64,000 nucleotides of DNA from Ardenticatenales bacterium. GTDB lineage: Bacteria > Chloroflexota > Anaerolineae > Promineifilales > Promineifilaceae. Under the pieces are notes generated by a model that saw nothing but the letters and a program-made list of their open reading frames with translations, was not told the origin of the DNA and searched no databases. The DNA is taken from contig JACKBL010000003.1 in assembly GCA_020634515.1 (NCBI GenBank), forward strand, positions 186,001-250,000. The letters are read 5' to 3'. The first letter of the stretch is position 1. Each line of letters opens with the position of its first letter. The translations under genes and the position numbers were made by a program. Positions 25,503 to 33,492 of the stretch are shown in pieces.

Positions 25503-26168
25503 ATGAAACTATCCGTCATAATCCCCGTCTACAACGAAGACGCAACCATCGTCGAACTGCTGCGCCGCGTCCACGCCGTCCCCGTGGAAAAAGAGATCAT
25601 CGTTGTAGACGATGGTTCCCAAAACAGCGTCGCGCCACACATCCAGGCCGCCAATATCCCCGAACTTCGCTTTTTCCAACACGCGATCAATCAAGGTAAA
25701 GGCGCGGCCATTCGTACCGGCCTGAGTCATGTCACCGGTGATGTCGTTATCATCCAGGATGCTGACTTCGAATACTTCCCTGAAGATTACATCGACCTGA
25801 TGCGCGTCTACCAGGAAAAAGGAGCGCAAGCCGTCTATGGCGTGCGTGACCTCAGCCACCGCACCCGCATCATGCGTTGGGGCAACTACTTCGTCACCTG
25901 GGTCGCCAACCTCCTCTACGGCAGCAAACTGGCGGACATGGAAACCTGCTACAAGCTGATTGACGCCCAACTGATTCAATCCCTGCAACTGGAGAGCAGC
26001 CGCTTTGAAATCGAAGCGGAGATCAGCGCCAAACTCCTACGCGCCCACGTCAAAATCGTAGAAACACCCATCCGCTACCAACACCGCAAAGAAGGCAAAA
26101 AACTCACCCCCCTGGATGGCTTTCCCACCGTTCTCTGGTTGCTCAAATGCCGCTTCTGGCAGCCCTGA
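25503..26168 (+). CDS. Family 2 glycosyltransferase (dolichyl-phosphate-mannose/glucose synthase-like)
   Basis: Encodes 221 residues. It opens with LSVIIPVYNEDATIVELL, has EIIVVDDGS and VVIIQDADFEYFPED (the metal-binding DXD equivalent), and lacks membrane helices. This is the soluble GT-A fold of the DPM1/Ppm1 type that makes polyprenyl-phosphate sugars on the cytosolic face. Such a donor could feed the GT-C enzymes at 12225 and 53240, but that link is inferred. The gene stands alone with its own upstream region; a half family-A repeat follows at 26188-26225. Confidence 0.85.
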   Translation: MKLSVIIPVYNEDATIVELLRRVHAVPVEKEIIVVDDGSQNSVAPHIQAANIPELRFFQHAINQGKGAAIRTGLSHVTGDVVIIQDADFEYFPEDYIDLMRVYQEKGAQAVYGVRDLSHRTRIMRWGNYFVTWVANLLYGSKLADMETCYKLIDAQLIQSLQLESSRFEIEAEISAKLLRAHVKIVETPIRYQHRKEGKKLTPLDGFPTVLWLLKCRFWQP

Positions 26169-26335
26169 CAGCCAAAGAAACAGCGTTTCTTCCCGAAAGC
26201 TGTTTTGAACCGCACGAAACGCCACCGATTTGTCACGGAATTGTCCCTCGTGGTAGAATTCTGCCCTGATCTTCCATCCATGCGCCACGGTCCGCCGCTG
26301 CGCCATCCTCCCCACACTTGCAACGGAAACCGCCC

Positions 26336-27271
26336 ATGATTGCCAACACCGCCGCTACCCTGCGCCAAAATATCCAAAAAGTGATCGTCGGCAAGGACAA
26401 AGTCATTGACCTGGCCTTGATCGCCCTCCTCTGCGAAGGGCACGTGCTGCTGGAAGACGTGCCGGGCACAGGCAAGACGATGCTGGCGAAAACGGTCGCC
26501 GCCTCGCTTGGCTGCCGCTTTCGCCGCATCCAATTCACCCCCGACCTGCTCCCCTCCGATGTGACCGGCATTTACTACTACAACCAGCGGGAGCAGGAAT
26601 TTGAGTTTCGGGCCGGCCCCATCTTCGCGGAAATCCTGCTGGCGGACGAAATCAACCGCGCCACGCCACGCACGCAGTCGGCGCTGCTGGAAGCGATGCA
26701 GGAGCGACAGGTCACGGTGGACATTGCCACCCACCGCCTGCCCCGCCCCTTCCTGGTGCTGGCAACGCAGAACCCCATTGAACTGGAAGGCACGTTTCCC
26801 CTCCCGGAGGCGCAACTGGACCGCTTCTTAATGAAAGTGTTCATGGGGTATCCCACCGTAGAGCAAGAAAACGAGATTGTGCTGCGCTTTGAGCGCAGCG
26901 ATCCGCTGGAAACATTGTCCAGCGTGGTGGAACCGGCGGAAATTCTGGCGATGCAGGAGGAGGTGCGCGCCGTGCGCGTGGAAACGTCGGTGCGCAACTA
27001 CATCGTGAACATTTGCCGCACCACCCGCTCGCACCCTGACATTGAATTGGGAGCCAGCCCACGCGCTACAATGGCCCTCTACCGCACCTGCCAGGCGCGC
27101 GCGGCCATCGAAGGGCGCGATTTCGTCATTCCCGACGACGTGAAGTACATGGCTCCCTTCGTCCTTACCCATCGCCTGATGGTCAATCCCCAAACGCGCC
27201 TGCGCGGTCGCCAACCAGAGGAAATCATCCAGGACGTGGTGAACACTGTCCCGGTTCCTGTTGAGCGGTAG
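26336..27271 (+). CDS. MoxR-family AAA+ ATPase
   Basis: Encodes 311 residues. Walker A VPGTGKT is at 42-48, followed by the MoxR marks FTPDLLPSDVTG, GPIFAEILLADEINR (Walker B) and ALLEAMQERQVT, then the C-terminal lid. MoxR ATPases act as chaperones that assemble or activate partner complexes, usually with the adjacent DUF58 protein. Here the DUF58 gene lies 2.2 kb away because a sulfatase gene intervenes. A TTG at 26318 is an alternative start; neither start has a strong ribosome-binding site. Confidence 0.92.
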   Translation: MIANTAATLRQNIQKVIVGKDKVIDLALIALLCEGHVLLEDVPGTGKTMLAKTVAASLGCRFRRIQFTPDLLPSDVTGIYYYNQREQEFEFRAGPIFAEILLADEINRATPRTQSALLEAMQERQVTVDIATHRLPRPFLVLATQNPIELEGTFPLPEAQLDRFLMKVFMGYPTVEQENEIVLRFERSDPLETLSSVVEPAEILAMQEEVRAVRVETSVRNYIVNICRTTRSHPDIELGASPRATMALYRTCQARAAIEGRDFVIPDDVKYMAPFVLTHRLMVNPQTRLRGRQPEEIIQDVVNTVPVPVER

Positions 27272-27289
27272 ATAGCAGAATGCCGGCAA

Positions 27290-27382
27290 CTATTCACGAC
27301 CACCTTCCCGGAAGCTGTTTTGACGCCAAATGATCTGAATCATGCGGCGTGTTGAGCTTGAAATCGAGCTTCCGGGAAGATC
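27290..27382. repeat. Repeat family A, copy 2 (full length)
   Basis: Shares most of its 93 bases with 8491-8583: CTATTCACGACCACC, CTTCCCGGAAGCTGTTTTG, GCCAAA, then TTGAAATCGAGCTTCCGGG and AAGATC. An inverted copy is at 56500-56588. TGCCGGCA octamers flank this copy on both sides (27281 and 27395). Confidence 0.9.
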
Positions 27383-27454
27383 GAATAGATACAATGCCGG
27401 CACTATTACGACAACAGGGACCAGCTCCGCGACAATGCGGTTACAGTTTAGAAA

Positions 27455-29368
27455 ATGCAAAAAAAACATATACGCTTAATTTGCCTGACATCATTTCTGC
27501 TCCTCTCTTCGTTTCTCGTGAACTGTAGCGCGTCCGTGCAACCCGACATCACACCACCTGAAGAGCCAAACATACTGTTGATAACCATTGATGATCTGGC
27601 TACCAGACCGATGGGACTCTATGGCGGACAGGCGTCAACCCCGAACCTGGACTCTATCGCAGCCGAGGGGACCTTATTCGTGGATGCTCATACCAGCGCC
27701 GCCCTGTGTAATCCCGCGCGCATCAGTATGCTCACCGGTCTGCGCCCCTCATCCACAAACATAACGGGAAACAGCAGCGACGAAAAAGCATGGCGTGACT
27801 ATCTGGCGAATCCTGACAATGTGGCTTACCAGAATTATGGGGACGGCATCCACGACATTAAAACCATCTTCGAGCTTTTCGTGCAAAAGGGTTATTTTGT
27901 CGCCAATAGCGGGAAAACGTTTCACAGTGGCGATCAACAAAATGCCGAGCCGTGGTGGAACGCCAACTATAACGCCGCGTTCATGGTAGAAGCACTCAAC
28001 GCGCCCGTGAATGGGCTAACAGAGTACTATGAATCTCGAAACCAGGATTGGGGTTCTATCGAGGACGTTCTTTCCCCGCGGCAACAATACTATCAAGAAT
28101 CGGACATGACCGATTACAAGGTCGGGCGGAATGCGCTTTCCATCATCCAATCAATGCCTGACACTAAACCCTTTTTTGTCAGCGTCGGATTCACTTTGCC
28201 GCACTCACCCCGTTATATTCCGACTCGAATCCTGAACCAATATCCTTTGGAGCGCATCAAGTTGCCGGCAATAGCGAATGATGATTTGGACGATATACCC
28301 ACAACTGGCTACAACATCGCTTCTAATAGCGGTAATTACTATGACAAAACGTACATTTTTGATAATGATACGGAGTGGCGACAGATGGTCGCCCATTACC
28401 TGGCATCTATCACCTACGTTGATGAGCAAATCGGCCTGGTAATGGATGCGCTGGACCAGCGTCATCTTCTCGACAACACAATTATCATTGTCTGGAGTGA
28501 TCAGGGGTATCACCTGGGGGAGAAGTACCATCTCGGCAAATACACACTATGGGAAGAAACAACACAAATGGCGTTGATCATCAAGGCCCCCGGCATCACC
28601 ACGCCAGGCAGTACGGTGTCCACGCCTGTTTCATCGATGGATTTGTTCCCCACGATTTCAGCCTTAGCCGGTCTACCGCCGCCCACCGATTTTCCCCGCG
28701 ATGGTCGTAGTCTGATGCCATTATTGCAGGACCCAGACGCCTACTGGCCCTGGCCGGTTGTCACATTTCTGGATAATTCAGACATGGTCGGCACCAATCG
28801 GGTGTCCATCAGGACACAAGATTGGGCTTACATTCGATATGATCTTGATAATCCGGGCACGCCCCGCGAAGAAGAATTGTATGCTCGCGTCAAAGACCCT
28901 TTTGAATGGCACAATTTGCTAACGGCAAATACCCCCGTTACAGTAACGCACGTTGTCACTGAACTGGAGTCAATCCTTTTGGGACAATTGCTGCCTGATA
29001 CGGCCCCGAATGCCGGCATGCAAGCAATCCGTGCGCCTCTACAACAAAACATTCAAATTCAATTAACCGGGGAAGATGCAAACCTGGATTACCTGCTCTT
29101 CGAAATCACCGACCTACCCGCGCACGGCCAACTTTTTGAAACGACTGACGGCGTGAACATAGGAAAAGAAATCATGGCCGGCGACCGGATCATTCCCGTC
29201 GTTCCTGGTTGGTCTGTATCCATTATCTATGTCCCAACTGACGTAACCTTAGAAGACAGCTTTGAATTCAGCGTGAGTGATGGCACCAGTCAAGCAGAAG
29301 CGACAGTCAATATCGCTTTTACTTTTGATGACAGCGTGTTTCTCCCTCTGTTTCCTGTTCAGAAGTAA
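27455..29368 (+). CDS. Sulfatase (S1 family, iduronate-2-sulfatase-like) lipoprotein
   Basis: Encodes 637 residues. A signal peptide with Cys (SSFLVNCSAS) suggests a lipoprotein. The formylglycine motif is CNPAR (C85-R89), followed by SMLTGLRPS, and the metal site has LLITIDDLA and VWSDQGYHLGEKYHLGK. SGKTFHSGD resembles iduronate-2-sulfatases. The last 100 residues form an Ig/cadherin-like tail (DVTLEDSFEFSVSDGTSQAE). It needs a formylglycine-generating enzyme, not present here. Codon use is more AT-rich than the neighbours and it splits the MoxR-DUF58 pair, so horizontal acquisition is likely. Confidence 0.85.
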   Translation: MQKKHIRLICLTSFLLLSSFLVNCSASVQPDITPPEEPNILLITIDDLATRPMGLYGGQASTPNLDSIAAEGTLFVDAHTSAALCNPARISMLTGLRPSSTNITGNSSDEKAWRDYLANPDNVAYQNYGDGIHDIKTIFELFVQKGYFVANSGKTFHSGDQQNAEPWWNANYNAAFMVEALNAPVNGLTEYYESRNQDWGSIEDVLSPRQQYYQESDMTDYKVGRNALSIIQSMPDTKPFFVSVGFTLPHSPRYIPTRILNQYPLERIKLPAIANDDLDDIPTTGYNIASNSGNYYDKTYIFDNDTEWRQMVAHYLASITYVDEQIGLVMDALDQRHLLDNTIIIVWSDQGYHLGEKYHLGKYTLWEETTQMALIIKAPGITTPGSTVSTPVSSMDLFPTISALAGLPPPTDFPRDGRSLMPLLQDPDAYWPWPVVTFLDNSDMVGTNRVSIRTQDWAYIRYDLDNPGTPREEELYARVKDPFEWHNLLTANTPVTVTHVVTELESILLGQLLPDTAPNAGMQAIRAPLQQNIQIQLTGEDANLDYLLFEITDLPAHGQLFETTDGVNIGKEIMAGDRIIPVVPGWSVSIIYVPTDVTLEDSFEFSVSDGTSQAEATVNIAFTFDDSVFLPLFPVQK

Positions 29369-29435
29369 GCTATGCGATCAGCAAGAGACGACTTTCGTTT
29401 TTTACACTGGATGCTCGTTACCGAACAAACACGCA

Positions 29436-29449
29436 CATTCTCGAGAATG
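29436..29449. promoter_or_regulatory. Perfect 14-bp palindrome CATTCTCGAGAATG before the DUF58 gene
   Basis: A perfect palindrome 33 bases ahead of ATG 29482 could be an operator for a dimeric regulator. No clear -35/-10 pair was found around it, so the role is a guess. Confidence 0.3.
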
Positions 29450-29481
29450 CGACGGATTGATAGGACACGCTTGCGCGCGCT

Positions 29482-30945
29482 ATGAATAATCTGGAAAACG
29501 TCCAACTGGTTGTGCAGGAAAAACAACCAGACCGCACACGTGAAGCGCGCAAGCAAATGGCGCGGAACCTGATGCGTGGCAAGCTGCCGACGCTGGAGGA
29601 AACGGCGGAGGCGCGCGGGCTGGTGGTGCGGGAACGAGACAACAGCATTTTTAGCGACGCCTGGGTTCCACTGGCGGTCGTTTTCCTGATAGCGGGGTTT
29701 ACTCTGGGACGAAATACAGCGGCGTTGGCGTTAGGGGCGGCGCTGCTGTTGGTGGTGTGGGTAAGTACGTGGTGGAAGAATAACGCGCTGATCAACGTGA
29801 CGTATGAGCGGCATTTTGACCGCACGCATGTGTTTCCGGGCGAACCGGTGGAGATGACGCTGCATATCCTGAACCAGAAGACGCTGCCGCTGACGTGGCT
29901 GCAATTCCAGGATGACATGCCGATTGCGCCGGAGGAGGCGAGTTCGCTTTCCAAAGTGCAGGGGGAGACAACGGGGCGGTATGTGCTGCAAAATACGTTT
30001 TCCATGGCCGGGCATGAACGCAAAAAACGTACGTTTACGCTGATGTTTGGGCAGCGCGGCTTTAAGCAGTTGGGACCGGTACGCTACAATTCGGGTGACA
30101 TATTTACGTTGTTCACGACGCAGCAGATGCGGGATTATCGGGATACGCTGGTGGTTTACCCGCAAATATGGTCGCTGACGGAGTTGGGATTGCCGGCAAA
30201 AGAACTCTTCGGCCCTCTCACCACACGCCATAGCCTGTTTACCGACCCCATCAAAACGCAGGGCATCCGCGACTACCATCCGCAGGACCGCTTCCGCGAC
30301 GTGCATTGGAAAGCAACCGCCCGCCGTGGTAGCTTGCAAACAAAGGTGTACGATCCATCCACGGGCATGACCGTGGTGATCTTCTTGAACGTGGCGACGA
30401 TGCCCAAGCATTGGCAGGGGCATTTTCCCGCGCTGCTGGAGCGCGCGGTGAGCGTGGCCGGCTCCATCGCCAGCTTCGCCAGCGAACAAAAGTGGGGGCT
30501 GGGACTCTACGCGAATGGCTCCGTGCCCAAGTCGGATCAGCCGATCCGCGTCCCGCCGGGGCGCGCGCCGGAGCAGTTAATGCACGTGCTGGAGGCGCTG
30601 GCGGCGGTGACAGAGTTTGCCACGGGTTCGATTGAACTGTTGATGCAGCGGGAGAGTCCGCGCCTGCCGTGGGCGGCGACGCTGGTGCTGGTGACGGCGG
30701 TGCTGACGGAGGAGATGCTGGTAGGGTTGATGCGCCTGAAGGAAGCGGGCAGGCGTATTGCGCTGCTTTATTTGGGGGAGGATGCGCCGTCGTTCCGGTT
30801 GGATGGGATTGCGTACTTTCATTTGCCGGGGAGTATGCCGGCATTTCACGCCCCCTCACAGACCGCCACCCTGGACACCATCCCCACCCCCACCGCCATC
30901 CCCGACGCGGAAACCATCCGCCACGGCGATCTGGAAGGAGCATAG
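29482..30945 (+). CDS. DUF58 domain membrane-anchored protein
   Basis: Encodes 487 residues. Two adjacent membrane helices (about 56-95) are followed by a beta-rich segment and the DUF58 core GIRDYHPQDRFRDVHWKATAR, then a vWA-like region. Proteins of this class act with MoxR ATPases in envelope assembly or protein maturation. It is followed after nine bases by the DUF4129 gene, with a good ribosome-binding site, so the two are co-transcribed. The C-terminus beyond the TGCCGGCA at 30836 is low-complexity Pro/Thr and carries the skew flip. Confidence 0.88.
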   Translation: MNNLENVQLVVQEKQPDRTREARKQMARNLMRGKLPTLEETAEARGLVVRERDNSIFSDAWVPLAVVFLIAGFTLGRNTAALALGAALLLVVWVSTWWKNNALINVTYERHFDRTHVFPGEPVEMTLHILNQKTLPLTWLQFQDDMPIAPEEASSLSKVQGETTGRYVLQNTFSMAGHERKKRTFTLMFGQRGFKQLGPVRYNSGDIFTLFTTQQMRDYRDTLVVYPQIWSLTELGLPAKELFGPLTTRHSLFTDPIKTQGIRDYHPQDRFRDVHWKATARRGSLQTKVYDPSTGMTVVIFLNVATMPKHWQGHFPALLERAVSVAGSIASFASEQKWGLGLYANGSVPKSDQPIRVPPGRAPEQLMHVLEALAAVTEFATGSIELLMQRESPRLPWAATLVLVTAVLTEEMLVGLMRLKEAGRRIALLYLGEDAPSFRLDGIAYFHLPGSMPAFHAPSQTATLDTIPTPTAIPDAETIRHGDLEGA

Positions 30946-30954
30946 CGGAGGCTG

Positions 30955-32457
30955 ATGAGCGCCGACAGCAGCACCTGGTCACAACACCCCCCATGGCGCG
31001 AGATATGGCGCTATACGCGGCACGAACTGCTCTACCTCGCCTGGGCCGGAGCCGAAGCCGCCCTCGTCGGCTGCCTGGCCGTCGCCTTCACCCCCTGGGC
31101 ACGCTATTGGCCGATCTACCAACTGGGGCTTCTTCTATTCCTCCTCATCCTCATCCCCTTCAACCTCAGCCGCGTCTTCAATCTCGCCCACGTCTCGCAC
31201 GGACGGCAGCAGCTCATCCTTATCGGACTGCTCCTGCCCGTGTTGTTCCTGGCTCTAAACCAACTCCTTTACGAAGACACGTCGTTGCTCGGCTTTCGCT
31301 GGTTATCCGCCTTCTACGCCCGCCTCACCCAATCGGGCAATCCATTTTGGATTCGGGACGTGACAGTCGTGATCTTCGTAAGCCTGAGCTGGTCGCGGGG
31401 CATCGCCCTCATCGGGCGGGAAGTGGACGTAGACCGCCTGGGGCTACGGTTGCGCGTGGGCGCATTGATCCTGGCGCCCATCTTAATTGCGCTGGCGGGC
31501 AACCAACAGGCGGCACGGGTGGCTCCCTTTGTGCTGTTGTACATGCTGTCCAGTCTGATCAGCGTGGCGCTGACGCGGGCGGAGGAGATCGAACAGGGAG
31601 AGGCGCGCCATGGGCATTCGATGACGGTGCGCTGGTTTGCGGTGGTGGCCATGGCCAGCGGGGTGATTACGTTGAGTGCCGGCATTTTCGCCGCCGCCAC
31701 CGGCCGCAATGCCCTCCTCTTTCTCCGCAACTGGTTAGGCCCCATCTGGCTGGCCATCGCCTTTGCCGCCACCACCACCCTCGCCGCCATCACCTACGTC
31801 GCCCAACCCCTCCTCGCCCTCATCGACTTCGTATTTGCGGCCATCATCTCCCTTGCCCAGGCCATTCGCGCCCTCTTCCCCGGCAGTTTAGCCGCCCAAC
31901 CTCCCCCCGACACCTCCGGCGACTTGGGCAGCAACACCTTCGATAGCCTGGTCGAATGGCTCACCCAACCCGGCGGCGCGCGCAATTTTGGCAACCTGCG
32001 CCTCATTTTCCTCATCCTCATCATCCTCATCATCCTTGCCGCCGCCGTCACCCTCACCAACACCATGGCCCGCCGCCGCCTCAGTTCCCGCGACGATGGC
32101 GAACTCTACCTGGAGCCGGTCTTGGGGGAGGAAGGAGGCGGGCGCTTGCGTCGGCTTTGGGGCCGCCTCAGTGGCCGACAGCGGCAACGCGCCGCCGCCT
32201 CCATTCGGCGCATCTACCAGCAGATGAGCGATGTGGCCGAGAGCTTCGGCTATCCACGCCTGGAAGCGGAAACACCCTACGAATACCTGACCTCGCTGGC
32301 GCGCGTCTGGCCGCAAGCCGCCACCGAAACCCAACTGATCACCCAGGCGTATGTGCGCGTGCGCTACGGCGAAATCCCAGAAACACGCGCGGAACTGGAG
32401 CAAATTCTGGCAGCCTGGCGCACCCTACTAAACACACTGCCCGCCGAGGAACAATAA
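30955..32457 (+). CDS. Membrane protein with C-terminal DUF4129 domain
   Basis: Encodes 500 residues with about eight or nine membrane helices in two groups, then a cytosolic or exposed C-terminus. The last 110 residues (SIRRIYQQMSDVAESFGYPR, TPYEYLTSL, LITQAYVRVRYGE) match DUF4129, normally attached to transglutaminase-like TgpA proteins in MoxR/DUF58 operons; the transglutaminase domain is absent here. GGAGG precedes the ATG by three bases. The G/C skew of the DNA flips at the TGCCGGCA at 31677, within the gene. Confidence 0.8.
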   Translation: MSADSSTWSQHPPWREIWRYTRHELLYLAWAGAEAALVGCLAVAFTPWARYWPIYQLGLLLFLLILIPFNLSRVFNLAHVSHGRQQLILIGLLLPVLFLALNQLLYEDTSLLGFRWLSAFYARLTQSGNPFWIRDVTVVIFVSLSWSRGIALIGREVDVDRLGLRLRVGALILAPILIALAGNQQAARVAPFVLLYMLSSLISVALTRAEEIEQGEARHGHSMTVRWFAVVAMASGVITLSAGIFAAATGRNALLFLRNWLGPIWLAIAFAATTTLAAITYVAQPLLALIDFVFAAIISLAQAIRALFPGSLAAQPPPDTSGDLGSNTFDSLVEWLTQPGGARNFGNLRLIFLILIILIILAAAVTLTNTMARRRLSSRDDGELYLEPVLGEEGGGRLRRLWGRLSGRQRQRAAASIRRIYQQMSDVAESFGYPRLEAETPYEYLTSLARVWPQAATETQLITQAYVRVRYGEIPETRAELEQILAAWRTLLNTLPAEEQ

Positions 32458-32536
32458 CGACGGGCAAATTCGCCCTCATCCGGCCCTGTTCCCCGCTGCC
32501 CGTACCATTTTCCTGTCAATTGGACGACCTTCCGGT

Positions 32537-32565
32537 TTGACATGCAAAAATCGATATGGTAACAT
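32537..32565 (+). promoter_or_regulatory. Sigma-70-type promoter for the Roadblock gene
   Basis: TTGACA (32537-32542), 17-base spacer, TAACAT (32560-32565). This predicts a leader of about 210 bases. In it GCCCGACAATT (32566-32576) pairs with AATTGTTGGGC (32617-32627), so a structured 5' leader is likely. The rest of 32458-32780 holds nothing recognisable. Confidence 0.7.
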
Positions 32566-32780
32566 GCCCGACAATTAGCCTTACATAATGCCAGAATCCC
32601 TGCCTCCAGGCTCATCCTGAGAATTGTTGGGCACCAGCGCCCTGACGACGTTTCCGCTCACAACCCGCGACTCGCCGGCCTCTGTTTTCGGCGGCAGCCT
32701 ACGAAAGTAGACAAGACAAACTCGCGGCGCTTCTCACCACTGATTACTATCCACTGACCACTATGTTCAAGGAGTTTTAG

Positions 32781-33149
32781 ATGAGATCACGTACTGAAAT
32801 GATGGTGGATCGCCTGCGCGATTTGCAGGCCAGCACACCCAGCATCGAAGCATCCGCGGTTGTCAGCGTTGACGGGCTGATCATGGCTTCCTCGCTGCCG
32901 GCAGGCGTAGACGAAGACCGCATTTCCGCCATGTCCGCCGCGATGCTGTCTCTTGGTGATCGCATCGCCAGCGAATTGGCGCGCGGACAATTGGACCGCG
33001 TCTACATCAGCGGCTCCAAAGGAATTATCGTCCTCATGGCTGTCGGCGAAGAGGCCGTACTCACCGTCCTCGCACGCAGCGAAGCCAAACTGGGGTTGAT
33101 CTTCCTCGACGCCAAGAGAGCGGCGAACGACCTGGCACGCCTGCTTTAG
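32781..33149 (+). CDS. Roadblock/LC7 (MglB-like) domain protein
   Basis: Encodes 122 residues: a single Roadblock/LC7 domain with the typical EASAVVSVDGLIMAS beta-start, the DRISAMSAAMLSLGDRIA helix and VYISGSKGIIVLMAVGEEAVL strands. Such proteins dimerise and serve as GTPase-activating partners of MglA-type small GTPases in polarity and motility, or as nucleotide-independent scaffolds. No MglA gene is seen in the window. AAGGAG is ten bases before the ATG. A strong promoter and terminator make it a single-gene transcript. Confidence 0.88.
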   Translation: MRSRTEMMVDRLRDLQASTPSIEASAVVSVDGLIMASSLPAGVDEDRISAMSAAMLSLGDRIASELARGQLDRVYISGSKGIIVLMAVGEEAVLTVLARSEAKLGLIFLDAKRAANDLARLL

Positions 33150-33212
33150 GCAAAGAAACAGGCCCGACTACTGACAGGCGACAATTGAAAAAGTGCCGGC
33201 ATCGCAACAACT

Positions 33213-33256
33213 GTGGGGCATGTTATCTTGCATAACATGCCCCACTTCTGTTTTGG
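33213..33256 (+). terminator. Strong terminator after the Roadblock gene
   Basis: GTGGGGCATGTTAT (33213-33226) pairs perfectly with ATAACATGCCCCAC (33232-33245) and is followed by TTCTGTTTT. Confidence 0.85.
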
Positions 33257-33266
33257 GGTACAATAG

Positions 33267-33363
33267 TTGACTCTACTGAAAAAAGGTCAAAAACCGGGTT
33301 TTTACACATGAACCACTCTGGCAATTTCGCCGGACAATCGAAAAACCCGGTTTTTTCAGTGAA
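33267..33363. repeat. Repeat family C, copy 2
   Basis: Near-identical at both ends to 19792-19873 with a longer centre (ATGAACCACTCTGGC insertion). CTGAAAAAA/TTTTTTCAG and CCGGGTTTTT/AAAAACCCGG give nested stems. It sits between a terminator and pyrG. Bases 33364-33492 hold only the pyrG leader, with a TACAAT at 33442-33447. Confidence 0.88.
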
Positions 33364-33492
33364 TGATGTAACCAGCCATTTTTATAGCGTCCTGGCGTGA
33401 AATGTGAAGCCTCTTGCCACGTTTCACGTTTTGTTTTTGGGTACAATCCGTCTGGCACAGACCATCTTCACAGTGGGAGAGGAAGAAATCTT

